A DNA stretch of 60,740 bases from a virus. Positions within the stretch are counted from its first letter, which is position 1. Every line of letters begins with the position of its first letter. This document shows positions 35,270 to 45,092 of the stretch, piece after piece. The position numbers and the translations under genes were made by a program. The stretch spans positions 1-60,740 of IMG/VR virus record IMGVR_UViG_3300035670_000223. One strand, 5' to 3'. Below the pieces are notes generated by a model, which was not told the DNA's origin, did no database searches, and worked only from the letters and a program-made list of their open reading frames with translations.

Positions 35270-38200
35270 ATGCCACTTATAGATTACAAATCGACATTAT
35301 CAAATTATAGAAGGGTTATCAAACCAAAACCAAGCGAAAATTCTGCACAGCCACCCGTGCCATTTGGTGAATATACCCCAGTCACGAATCACCTTGAAGA
35401 ATATCAAGATGACATTTATGGTTTTGATACAAAAAAATTAGAAACATTTGATAGAAAACAAATAAATGACTTATTTGAAACTGATTCTGTTTTAGAAAAA
35501 AATTCAATATATGATGATGTAAATGCAGAAAAAAAGGATTTAAAAAAATCAAAGGTAATTGATAATACACAAGAACCATTTGAAAATATAAAAACTTTTG
35601 GTAATAACGAAGAAAGCCCAACTAATATAGTACCTATATTAAATAAGGAAGACAAAGAATCTCAAGCAAAAACAATTTTACCGGTAAGCCAAGAAGACAA
35701 ACCCTCCAAATTGGTATCAAAATATCAATTAATAAATAAAATAGAAGTTGGAGATGAAAAAAAATTAGAATCAATCGATTCAAAATATGATATAGATGGT
35801 CCCATAAAACCAACACAGACAAGCGGTAGATATGAAAAAGAAAAAGAATCAAGATTTGGATTTTTATCAAATTCTAAGCCATATGTCAATGCATTTTCTG
35901 ACAAATTTAATGTTGGATTTAAAATAAAAGATCCGAGTGGATTTACCCAAGCGGCGTTTGATTATTCTTGGCTTGGGACAAATGAAAATGCACCGAGTGT
36001 TGACTTTTTTTCAAACACTTTTGTAAAAAACGGTTTTGTAAAATTTTCAAAATTAGGTCAAACACAGTATAAAGAAAGTTTATTGCCATCAATAAAACAA
36101 ACAGATTCGTTTTCTAACCGATACAATAAAAATTTTATAATTAAACAGACAAAAACAGAGTTTACTGATTTAGCTTTACAATATACCACGGTAAAAGCAG
36201 TTGATTATTTTAAAAATGATTATAGCGAAAATTTTAAAATAAACACAAATCCGCTAGAAACCGCGTACACAGAAACCGGGTTAACTTATGGATTAAAACA
36301 ACTGGGAGCGGTTAATTATTTTGATATAAATAAAGCCTATACGATATCAGGATTTGCATTAAATCAAAAATTATATACTACAGACTTTAATGATATTGCA
36401 TTAGACTGGGGATTGAAAAAAGACCAACCTGCAACAAACTATTTTGATGTAAATAAAACGTTTACAAATTCCGGATTTACTATAAAGCAAAAAATATATG
36501 AAACAGAATTTAATACTTTAGCATTGGATTATGGCTTGCAGGGTATATTTGAAACAACTAATTATTTTGATGAAAATAATAATTTTACTGACAACGGATT
36601 TGTATTTAAGCAACAATTATATACAACAGATTTTAATAAGTCTGCACTAGATTGGGGACTGCGTGGCACATACCCAACAACAGATTACTTTGACCAAAAT
36701 AAAGAGTTCACAAATAAAGGATTTACTTTTAAGCAACAGCTATATGCTACAGATTTTAATAAATCTGCATTAGACTGGGGGCTTCGTGGAATCTATCCAA
36801 ATGTAAACTATTTTGATCAAAATTATAAATTCACAAATAACGGGTTTGTGATAAACCAGCGTATTTTATCAACTGATTTCAATTCATCTGCATTGGATTG
36901 GGGGCTTAGGGGGTCATATCCAACAACAGATTATTTTGATCAAAATAAACAATTTACTGATACAGGTTTTACTTTTAAGCAACAGCTGTATGCTACTGAT
37001 TTCAATCCATCTGCCTTAGACTGGGGATTACAAGGATCTTATCCAACAACAGATTATTTTGATCAAAATAAACAATTTACTAATACGGGATTTACTTTTA
37101 AGCAGCCAATATTAAAAACAGATTTTAACGTGTCAGCATTGGATTGGGGACTTCGGGGTTCTTATCCAACAACGGACTACTTTGACCAAAGCAAACAATT
37201 TACTGATACAGGTTTTACTTTTAAGCAACAACTATATATTACCGATTTCAATTCATCTGCATTGGACTGGGGACTCCGGGGATCTTATCCAACAACAGAT
37301 TATTTTGATCAAAGCAAACAATTTACAGATACTGGGTTTACCTTTAAGCAACAATTGTATATTACCGATTTTAATTCAGCTGCATTGGACTGGGGACTTC
37401 AAGGTTCTTACCCAACAACAGACTACTTTGATCAAAATAAACAATTTACTAAGTCTGGGTTTACTTTTAAGCAGCCACTATTAATGACTGATTTTAATTT
37501 ATCAGCATTAGATTGGGGGCTTAAAGGTATTTACCCAACAACAGATTATTTTGATCAACGCAAACAATTTACGGATACTGGTTTTACTTTTAAGCAACAA
37601 CTGTTAATAACCGATTTTAATCCTACAGCATTGGACTGGGGTCTTAAAGGCATTTATCCAACAACAAATTATTTTGATCAAATTAACCAATTTACAGATA
37701 GTGGATTTACTTTTAAGCAACAGATATATGCAACGGATTTTAATTCTTCTGCATTGGACTGGGGACTTCAGGGTTCTTACCCAACAACTGACTACTTTGA
37801 TCAGAGCAAACAATTTACTAATACAGGATTTACTTTTAAGCAGCCATTATTAATAACTGATTTTAATTCGTCTGCATTAGACTGGGGACTCCGTGGTGCT
37901 TACCCAACAACAGACTATTTTGACCAAAATAAACAATTTACTGATACGGGATTTACTTTTAAGCAAAAATTATACACCACTGATTTTAATGGTGATGCAT
38001 TAGATTACAGCTTAAAAAATATACCACCGTTAGCGTCAGGACTTCCCTCGGTAAATTTAACGTTAGTTTCAGGAAAACAGTTTGCCGAAACAGATTATTT
38101 TGATATACAAAAAATAAATACAACACGTGGATTTCACGTTTTTGCTAAACCGTTAGAACCTACCAGTTATAAAACAGATTCAACCCAATATTTTACGGTA

Positions 38201-40834
38201 CCTGCATCAGATTTTGAAATACCAAGAATTGGGTCTCCTGTTCACAATATAAATTCTCAGCTAGTGAAATCTCCTATATTTTTGAATATAGGATTTGTAA
38301 AGGAAAACAAAAATACATATGCAGAATTAATAAGATCTAGAAATTATGAATCATTTTTAGGTGATGTATCTACAAAAAGAAATAGTCCATCATTATTAGA
38401 TATCCAATACGAAAAATATTCATTACAAGATGAAGCTATAAATTACGATGTAAGTTTGTTTGGAAGACAGCCATACATAACCCGAGGTATTCAAAACAAA
38501 GGACAGATTGAAAATGAAAGATGGGGCTTTGGTGTAAGTTTTGATGATGGGTTTATTAGGGGGGGTGCAGTTACCGCAGCAGATCGGGCTAAAAATGATG
38601 TTATTCGATTAACGAAATGGTCTACTACCACAAAGGGATATCTATATTTAGTCAAGCAAACTGCACTACAGCTGGCAAATCCTCAAACAGAAGCGGCTGG
38701 CTTGGCTTCTACACGGATATACCAACCATTGTCTCCATTGTTGGCAGCAGCCGGTACTGCATTTGGTATACATCCACCTCGCCATGGGCTGCTTCCGTTT
38801 ATAGTATCGGGTAAATATCAAGATATCATAAAAGAAAAAACAATGTTATTTATGAATTCCCCCGAAGCATCAAACAGGAATATTGAAAATGCGAGTACAC
38901 TTTATTCCGATGGGGGTGTTCCAAGGGAAACTGGATTAAGCAATAGATTAAAAGGATATTACGCGCCTGCCTTAATTACAATTGGAAAAAATACAACACG
39001 ATCAACAGTACCACCAGCTGGTAGGCGTGAGATTGGTCCACTTGAAACACCAAGCGATTCTTCTCTATTAAAATTAGAACGGTTATATAACATACTATCC
39101 GATCATGCATTTAGAGAAACAGGATTAAATCCATTTGGATATTATGATAAAAAATATGATGAAGATGATAACCTTGATATAAATTTTTATATAAAAAACC
39201 GCTTAAACCCGTTCGGCAAGATTATTCCGGGGGGAGATGACGGGTATCATAATATAAGTAAAAAGGTAAGTGGAGATTCATCACCAAGACCCGAATATAT
39301 ATATAGCCGGAATTCATTAAGAGAGTATGCAACCACCGAATATGCAGAAATACCAAACGGCTATAATGAAAAATTTTTAGATTTTAGATATAACTTACAA
39401 AATTTTCTAACATTGAATACAGGGACAAACGGAGAACAAAATGTTGCAATAGACATAGTAGGACGTGTTAATTTTGCGTCAAACCCTGCTATAATAAAAT
39501 ATAGATCAAACAATTTAGAAGATAAAGCCGGATATGGACAACACGGGTTACCTGGAATGAATAGGACAAATCCAGTGTTATCGTTCTTGTGTGGACGTGT
39601 TTCCCAAGGTATTAGAAAGATAGGCGGTGATCAATATAATGGTGAATATTTATTTAGGGGTGATCGTGTAAACCTAGTAGATTTTAGACATGATAAATCT
39701 ACAACAGATATTCGAGAAATATATGAGCTTGGTGAAAATTCATTAATACCCGGTAAAAAAGATTTAATAGAATTTTATGTCACTGGTACTGGTGCCCGTG
39801 ATAGAGTAATTGTTTTTAGAGCATCGATTACTGAGGTAAGCGATACATTTAATCCATCTTGGGAAACTGTAAAATATCTGAATAGAGCTGATCCAGCATA
39901 CATATATAGAGGCTTTGAACGAGATGTTTCAATTGCTTTTGATATAGGGATTACGTCTAGAGATGAGCTAAGAACACGCTGGCGATCGTTAAATGCATTG
40001 GCAGGGTTTACTGCTCCTGAATATTTAAATTCACCAAATCCTGATTTAGATGGAAGAATGAAGGCACCATTAATGAAATTAACACTTGGCCATTTATTTA
40101 GATCTACTCCATGTATAATTACAAATTTAAATTATTCCTTCGATAATTCACAAGTAGTTTGGGAAACGGCAAAGTTAACTCGATGGGTAAATGGCCAAGA
40201 AATAGAAGAAACAATCACCACGGATGATTTAGATGATCCAGCATGCTGTGTAGCATTGCAGTTACCAAAAATGATAAAAGTAACAATGAATTTAAAAATA
40301 ATTGGAAATTATAGACCACAATCAAATGGCGGTGCATCTGGCTATCCTGACATGGGTGTTTTTTACCAATTATATGCAAATGATGATGCTGTAACCGATG
40401 GTCAACTACCAAGAAAAGGTGGCATTTATGTAAATTATTATAATAGAGAATGCACGGTTGTAAACCTTCCACCAGAACAACCAAAATTCAGAGAAGAGCC
40501 ACAAATAACAAAAGAAAAGGATGTATTCGTAAAAGAGCCTCAACTAACAAAAGAGGAAATTAAACGGAATCCACCAGCCACTATACCAGATGACCCACCA
40601 TCCAGAGGAGGCAAAGATAATGAAATCGATGATACACAGTCGATAGAAAGAATACAAGAAGAAGTAGATACAGGAAAGGGTGAAGGTATACAAAAACGCC
40701 AAGGCCCGTCTAGTACTAAAAAGCCAAGAAGATTAAATTCAAATGGTTCAAAGTCATCACGTGATCTACAACCAAATCCATCTAGTGTAAATAACCCAAG
40801 AACTGCAGCGGGTCAAGCTGTACCATACCCATAA
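35270..40834 (+). CDS. Baseplate protein with 14 tandem 41-residue repeats
   Basis: A 1,854-residue protein. Residues 1-210 are charged and probably disordered. Degenerate repeats run from about 215 to 345, then 14 clear repeats of 41 residues (consensus YPTTDYFDQNKQFTDTGFTF, then KQQLYATDFNSSALDWGLRG) to about residue 917. The C-terminal part (about residues 1490-1680) has FRASITEVSDTFNPSWETVK and SIAFDIGITSRDELRTRWRS, a pattern I associate with baseplate or tube-cap proteins (gp48/gp54-like) of aquatic T4-like phages. The last 130 residues are Pro/Lys/Glu-rich. No Shine-Dalgarno is obvious. It is clearly a virion baseplate component by position; the exact T4 equivalent is uncertain. Confidence 0.75.
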   Translation: MPLIDYKSTLSNYRRVIKPKPSENSAQPPVPFGEYTPVTNHLEEYQDDIYGFDTKKLETFDRKQINDLFETDSVLEKNSIYDDVNAEKKDLKKSKVIDNTQEPFENIKTFGNNEESPTNIVPILNKEDKESQAKTILPVSQEDKPSKLVSKYQLINKIEVGDEKKLESIDSKYDIDGPIKPTQTSGRYEKEKESRFGFLSNSKPYVNAFSDKFNVGFKIKDPSGFTQAAFDYSWLGTNENAPSVDFFSNTFVKNGFVKFSKLGQTQYKESLLPSIKQTDSFSNRYNKNFIIKQTKTEFTDLALQYTTVKAVDYFKNDYSENFKINTNPLETAYTETGLTYGLKQLGAVNYFDINKAYTISGFALNQKLYTTDFNDIALDWGLKKDQPATNYFDVNKTFTNSGFTIKQKIYETEFNTLALDYGLQGIFETTNYFDENNNFTDNGFVFKQQLYTTDFNKSALDWGLRGTYPTTDYFDQNKEFTNKGFTFKQQLYATDFNKSALDWGLRGIYPNVNYFDQNYKFTNNGFVINQRILSTDFNSSALDWGLRGSYPTTDYFDQNKQFTDTGFTFKQQLYATDFNPSALDWGLQGSYPTTDYFDQNKQFTNTGFTFKQPILKTDFNVSALDWGLRGSYPTTDYFDQSKQFTDTGFTFKQQLYITDFNSSALDWGLRGSYPTTDYFDQSKQFTDTGFTFKQQLYITDFNSAALDWGLQGSYPTTDYFDQNKQFTKSGFTFKQPLLMTDFNLSALDWGLKGIYPTTDYFDQRKQFTDTGFTFKQQLLITDFNPTALDWGLKGIYPTTNYFDQINQFTDSGFTFKQQIYATDFNSSALDWGLQGSYPTTDYFDQSKQFTNTGFTFKQPLLITDFNSSALDWGLRGAYPTTDYFDQNKQFTDTGFTFKQKLYTTDFNGDALDYSLKNIPPLASGLPSVNLTLVSGKQFAETDYFDIQKINTTRGFHVFAKPLEPTSYKTDSTQYFTVPASDFEIPRIGSPVHNINSQLVKSPIFLNIGFVKENKNTYAELIRSRNYESFLGDVSTKRNSPSLLDIQYEKYSLQDEAINYDVSLFGRQPYITRGIQNKGQIENERWGFGVSFDDGFIRGGAVTAADRAKNDVIRLTKWSTTTKGYLYLVKQTALQLANPQTEAAGLASTRIYQPLSPLLAAAGTAFGIHPPRHGLLPFIVSGKYQDIIKEKTMLFMNSPEASNRNIENASTLYSDGGVPRETGLSNRLKGYYAPALITIGKNTTRSTVPPAGRREIGPLETPSDSSLLKLERLYNILSDHAFRETGLNPFGYYDKKYDEDDNLDINFYIKNRLNPFGKIIPGGDDGYHNISKKVSGDSSPRPEYIYSRNSLREYATTEYAEIPNGYNEKFLDFRYNLQNFLTLNTGTNGEQNVAIDIVGRVNFASNPAIIKYRSNNLEDKAGYGQHGLPGMNRTNPVLSFLCGRVSQGIRKIGGDQYNGEYLFRGDRVNLVDFRHDKSTTDIREIYELGENSLIPGKKDLIEFYVTGTGARDRVIVFRASITEVSDTFNPSWETVKYLNRADPAYIYRGFERDVSIAFDIGITSRDELRTRWRSLNALAGFTAPEYLNSPNPDLDGRMKAPLMKLTLGHLFRSTPCIITNLNYSFDNSQVVWETAKLTRWVNGQEIEETITTDDLDDPACCVALQLPKMIKVTMNLKIIGNYRPQSNGGASGYPDMGVFYQLYANDDAVTDGQLPRKGGIYVNYYNRECTVVNLPPEQPKFREEPQITKEKDVFVKEPQLTKEEIKRNPPATIPDDPPSRGGKDNEIDDTQSIERIQEEVDTGKGEGIQKRQGPSSTKKPRRLNSNGSKSSRDLQPNPSSVNNPRTAAGQAVPYP
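36311..38019 (+). repeat. Tandem 123-bp repeat array, 14 units, in the baseplate gene
   Basis: In-frame units of 123 bases. Copies between about 36917 and 37980 are very similar at DNA level; outer copies (36311-36680) are more diverged. Period was checked between unit starts at 36917 and 37040. Each unit carries YFDQ, GFTFKQ and ALDWGL landmarks. Confidence 0.92.
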
Positions 40835-40848
40835 CAGAGGAAATATTT

Positions 40849-41187
40849 ATGGCAAATCGATATCAATATGTTAAAGAAAAAAATACAACGGAAACAACTG
40901 GCAGAAAAACTATAATTAAAAAAACTTTAAAAACACAGATAGTGCCACAAGTTGGAACCGATGCTGGTGATATATTTATATTAACAAAATTTGGAGATCG
41001 ATTAGACAGATTAGCATATTTATATTATGGGGATGCAAGTCTTTGGTGGTTTATAGGCAAGGCGAATAATTTAGGCAAGGGAACATGGGCAATTAACCCT
41101 GGAACTGTATTACGAATTCCTGCAAAGGTTGACGGGGAATTTACGCTATTAACAGAGTTACAAAAATACAATGAGCAATATAGATGA
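40849..41187 (+). CDS. 53: Baseplate wedge protein, gp53/LysM-like
   Basis: A 112-residue protein. Residues 50-100 (FGDRLDRLAYLYYGDASLWW, then FIGKANNLGKGTWAINPGTV) form a LysM-like fold typical of gp53-type baseplate wedge proteins and of small LysM proteins in other contractile tails. It is shorter than T4 gp53 (196), having only the LysM-like core plus a basic N-terminus. The GAGG site is 9 bases before the ATG. Its stop overlaps the following baseplate gene by ATGA, showing co-translation. Confidence 0.75.
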   Translation: MANRYQYVKEKNTTETTGRKTIIKKTLKTQIVPQVGTDAGDIFILTKFGDRLDRLAYLYYGDASLWWFIGKANNLGKGTWAINPGTVLRIPAKVDGEFTLLTELQKYNEQYR

Positions 41188-44100
41188 TTATAAATCAGTA
41201 TTATAATTTTTACACCAACGAGGTATCAAGACCAGTTGCAGATGAATTAATAGCAAGAATGGATGCACTTAGTTCTTTAAATAGAAATGTTTCTCAATTT
41301 GCATCATCAAAACAATTCTTCGCAGTAAAAAATAGCAATAATGCAAAGCCAGAATTATTACGTAAATTTCAAGAATGGAGAGATAGAAAAGTTGCGTATG
41401 GTGAGGTTAGGGCATTTAGAAAAGTTTCTCAATGTTGTAAAGGCCAACTGGTAAAGGATACCGAAGAATCTCCATTTGTAATTACAGTTAATTATGATGA
41501 TAAAAATGGCACAGTTCCAACATCATCACCCGATATATCTGATTTTACGATAGCCGATAATGGATTATCGTATAGAAAGTCTTATGGTGATATTAAATAT
41601 TCAGTTGCAGATGGACTTAATAAACCATCATTTTATAATGGACAACCACAGGCATTTTTACAATCCATACGAGTTTCAAATGAGGGATATGGTGGAGTTG
41701 TTCAGCGCGTCACTATAAAAATGAGAGTTTTTACAAAAGAGGCGTTTGAAATTATAGATAAATGGTATTTGCGTCCTGGAAATGAAATGTTAGTAAAATT
41801 TGGATGGTCGGTTCCATTGACTAGTATGGAGACATCGTCTGAGGTTATACATGCAGTTATATTCAATTTTAATGCTGTATTAACAGATGATATTGGGTGG
41901 GAAGTAACTGTACACGGAATAGCAAAGGGAAACTTGGCTGTAGGCTTGGCATTGGGATCTTCAGCAGTAGAAACAGTTGCTCTTAATAATGCAAATAATA
42001 CACAACAACCAAATATAGACCCAAATGTAATACCAAATTTAACAACAATATTAAAAGATGAATTAAATAAAATACGAATTGGGTTTCCGGGAATAACTGA
42101 AAGCGATGTGTCAAATATATATGATGCAAATACCGATTTAGATTCTGATAATCGTCCATACGGTATAGTATATGAATCTGATATTTTTCCACACGGAATT
42201 GGAAGAATAAAATTTGCAATTGAAACAGCTCCCCAAGATGCAAACATTGCACCGGCTGCAAATCAAGCAGCAATACAAAATGACCCATTATTTGAAAAAC
42301 GCCAAGCAACGGATGCGGAATTAAATACTTGGCTTGAAGGATTTAGAATTGCTAACCCAAGATTTGTAGAACTCGAAGCTGAATACGGCATAAAATCACC
42401 AAAAGCTTTTATTGAATTTTATAAAGGAAATTTCGGAGTAATTCGGTCAGGGTTAGTAGGCGAAATTGTTTTTCCAAGACGTGATAAGGTACTCCTAACA
42501 GAAGAGTTTATAACGGGAAAAAATCCAGAAGTAACAGATCAACAATCACAAACACAGAGAACAGAAATTTTTTTTGAGGAAGCTGCTGGAGATGTAATTG
42601 GGTCATACCTTGAACGCCAACGCCAACCAGAAAGCCAAAATTACGCAAGCCTTAGACCACCATTTGGTCCATTAAGAAGACGTGTATTAAATATAATGTA
42701 TAACGATTTACCGGATACTAGGTCTGAGCAACAAAAACAATTGGAAGCTGCTCAACAAGAGCAACTTGTGTCAATACAACAACAAATTCAACAGCAAGAT
42801 GCATTACAGGGTGGTGTATATAATGATGCAAGGATTACAGACCCACAAAGTACAGTTAGATATTTTATATGTTTGGGCGACTTGGTTTACTTTTTTAACG
42901 AAAAAATATTTAAGCAAGCTCCTGAGTTATATACAGCAGTTCAATTGCTCGTAGAAAATCAACCAACATCGTATGATCCCAATTTAGTATCGGCCATACC
43001 GACAGAAGTTATATTATCAAATGCCAGAAATACACAGGGTGGTATGTCTTCATACGGTTATTATAATTCTGTTAATTACGGGTTTAAATATAAAAAATTA
43101 AAAATAAACAATGAGCTGGTTGATGCCTTTGGATGCGACGGGGTTGATTTTTATCCAAGTGAAGAATTCAATTCAAAAGAAGATATGGCCAATCATAGAG
43201 AAGATTGGGGTGTCTATTTAAGAGAAAACGGTGGTGAAAAAATAGCAGCATTTAATATAGCACACATATGGATTTCAGTTGATGTGATAAATGAAGCATA
43301 TACATTTGTTTTAAAAGACAAAGCAATTGATCCGCAATATAAAACAGTATTTGACTTTTTTGAGCAAATATTCAGAAGAATAGCACAGGCAAGTGCTGGG
43401 TCTATACAATTAACATTAATGCCAGACAACAACGAGTTATACAATAATAATCCACTACAATCGAAGATTTTATCTTTAGAAAATCCATTAATAAATAAAA
43501 CCCAATTATTTAGAATTGTTGACAATAATTTTCAAGTACCACATAATCTACCCGGTGCGCCCAGAAGTTTTGATTTTAAAGTTAATGATGTTAACGCTAC
43601 AATGTTACGTGATGTTAACGTAGCTTTAAAAATACCATCAAAATTACAAACTGTTGCATATACATACGGTAGGTCGGGTATGAATGAAGATATTGTTGAT
43701 ATAGATGATTCAGCAGATGGCACTGGCGGTATTTGTCAAAAAGATTATGATCAATTAGTCCAAAAAAGAAACGAAATATTAAAAAAATTAAATGATATAA
43801 AAAATGAAGTAGCGTTTAATATGTCAGCCGATAACATAGAAAAACTTATAAATGCATTAAGTCAATATATTATAAATCCAGTCCCAGTTGGTTCTGATTC
43901 ACTTGATACTTCACCAAATGCCTCTATACATCAAGGTTGGTTATATTCTAAGTTATATCCGGTTGAACTTCAATTTAAATTGGATGGTATATCCGGCTTT
44001 TTATACGGAAATAAAGTTAATATTTTAAATGCGCTTCCCTCTAGGTATTCAAATAGAGTTTATTTTACTTTGATAAAAATTGAACATGAGGTTCAAAATA

Positions 44101-44441
44101 ATGATTGGATTACCACATTAACTGCAATAGCAAGATTAAAAAATTCAAATGGACTGGTGCAGTTCCCACGAGTCGTAACAACGGAAGCAAGACCAGACTT
44201 ATGTGATAAAGTACCTGAAATCCAAACACCACTACCACCCGTTGGTGGTGCATCACCACTCCCAGCCCCAACTCCGCAGACAACACAAGTTCCGGAAAGT
44301 TTGGCAACCCCCAATTCTATACCACAAGTCGGAACAGTTGGAGTAAATGCAACTGGATTAAGCGCGTTTCCATTGCCCGGTGTTCCCGGTGGGGGTGGTG
44401 GATTCGGACTACCCGAACCAGATAGACCAGTATTGCCATAG
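41184..44441 (+). CDS. Large baseplate protein, hub-like
   Basis: A 1,085-residue virion protein. The N-terminal third contains TIKMRVFTKEAFEIIDKWYL, then RPGNEMLVKFGWS (about residues 170-210), a beta-barrel pattern seen in hub-type baseplate proteins. Around 445-540 lies a Gln-rich linker. The C-terminal conserved part (about 925-1000; KLYPVELQFKLDGISGFLYG and FTLIKIEHEVQNNDWITTLT) resembles the gp27/late-control-D class. The last 75 residues are Pro/Gly-rich (GVPGGGGGFGLPEP). It is co-translated with the gp53-like gene. The T4 equivalent could be gp27, but I am not certain. Confidence 0.68.
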   Translation: MIINQYYNFYTNEVSRPVADELIARMDALSSLNRNVSQFASSKQFFAVKNSNNAKPELLRKFQEWRDRKVAYGEVRAFRKVSQCCKGQLVKDTEESPFVITVNYDDKNGTVPTSSPDISDFTIADNGLSYRKSYGDIKYSVADGLNKPSFYNGQPQAFLQSIRVSNEGYGGVVQRVTIKMRVFTKEAFEIIDKWYLRPGNEMLVKFGWSVPLTSMETSSEVIHAVIFNFNAVLTDDIGWEVTVHGIAKGNLAVGLALGSSAVETVALNNANNTQQPNIDPNVIPNLTTILKDELNKIRIGFPGITESDVSNIYDANTDLDSDNRPYGIVYESDIFPHGIGRIKFAIETAPQDANIAPAANQAAIQNDPLFEKRQATDAELNTWLEGFRIANPRFVELEAEYGIKSPKAFIEFYKGNFGVIRSGLVGEIVFPRRDKVLLTEEFITGKNPEVTDQQSQTQRTEIFFEEAAGDVIGSYLERQRQPESQNYASLRPPFGPLRRRVLNIMYNDLPDTRSEQQKQLEAAQQEQLVSIQQQIQQQDALQGGVYNDARITDPQSTVRYFICLGDLVYFFNEKIFKQAPELYTAVQLLVENQPTSYDPNLVSAIPTEVILSNARNTQGGMSSYGYYNSVNYGFKYKKLKINNELVDAFGCDGVDFYPSEEFNSKEDMANHREDWGVYLRENGGEKIAAFNIAHIWISVDVINEAYTFVLKDKAIDPQYKTVFDFFEQIFRRIAQASAGSIQLTLMPDNNELYNNNPLQSKILSLENPLINKTQLFRIVDNNFQVPHNLPGAPRSFDFKVNDVNATMLRDVNVALKIPSKLQTVAYTYGRSGMNEDIVDIDDSADGTGGICQKDYDQLVQKRNEILKKLNDIKNEVAFNMSADNIEKLINALSQYIINPVPVGSDSLDTSPNASIHQGWLYSKLYPVELQFKLDGISGFLYGNKVNILNALPSRYSNRVYFTLIKIEHEVQNNDWITTLTAIARLKNSNGLVQFPRVVTTEARPDLCDKVPEIQTPLPPVGGASPLPAPTPQTTQVPESLATPNSIPQVGTVGVNATGLSAFPLPGVPGGGGGFGLPEPDRPVLP

Positions 44442-44450
44442 GAGAAAAAA

Positions 44451-45092
44451 ATGAAAAGATCTAAATTATATTACCCTAAAACTGCAATAACTGAAAACCT
44501 GTATACAAATGGCGGAGAATATATGTTTGAAACCGGAACAATGTATGTTGGTTATTACCACAAGTATGACACCGGTGAAGTTTTTACAAGACCAGTGTGG
44601 GATCCTAACAAATCTATAAAATTATTACCATACACAGATATTTCGGGATTACCTGCTGGTAGTTATCAAACACCGGGTCAACTTAAAGCTTTTTTATTAT
44701 CTGATTTAAACCAAAAGAAATATAAAAATCCAATTTCAAATACAACAAGTCCATCTGATGATGATTATATACGTGGTTATTATTATAGATATTTTACGGT
44801 AAAACGAAATGAACCGGAAAAAATGACAGAGATAACTAGAACTGAATTTTTAAACGCAGGAAATGTTTCTGGTATAAATACATTTTTATATAAAGTTGGA
44901 AAAATAAAATGGCATTTAATTGGAGACGAATACGATACTAAAAATCAAAATGGCGTTGTAATAAAAAAAGGTGTAATAGATAATAATGCAAGAGAAGTGT
45001 TTGCTTTATTGCAAACATATCCTTATATTTATACGTTATTTGGTGATTATAGGCAATATACACAATATAGTAGATTATACACACGGTTATGA
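44451..45092 (+). CDS. Virion-type protein, unknown function
   Basis: A 213-residue protein rich in Tyr, Gly and Thr. The opening KRSKLYYPKTAITENLYTNG, then GEYMFETGTMYVGYYHKYDT, is a conserved pattern I associate with virion proteins beside baseplate genes in aquatic T4-like phages. It is probably beta-rich and exposed. It follows the hub-like gene after 9 bases with a GGAG site, and its stop overlaps the start of the polymerase homologue (ATGA). Confidence 0.65.
   Translation: MKRSKLYYPKTAITENLYTNGGEYMFETGTMYVGYYHKYDTGEVFTRPVWDPNKSIKLLPYTDISGLPAGSYQTPGQLKAFLLSDLNQKKYKNPISNTTSPSDDDYIRGYYYRYFTVKRNEPEKMTEITRTEFLNAGNVSGINTFLYKVGKIKWHLIGDEYDTKNQNGVVIKKGVIDNNAREVFALLQTYPYIYTLFGDYRQYTQYSRLYTRL

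Noticed and set aside
36311-38019. Regular repeats resembling a CRISPR array
   Set aside because: The 123-base units are in frame within one long protein, have no constant short repeat with variable spacers, and diverge gradually.
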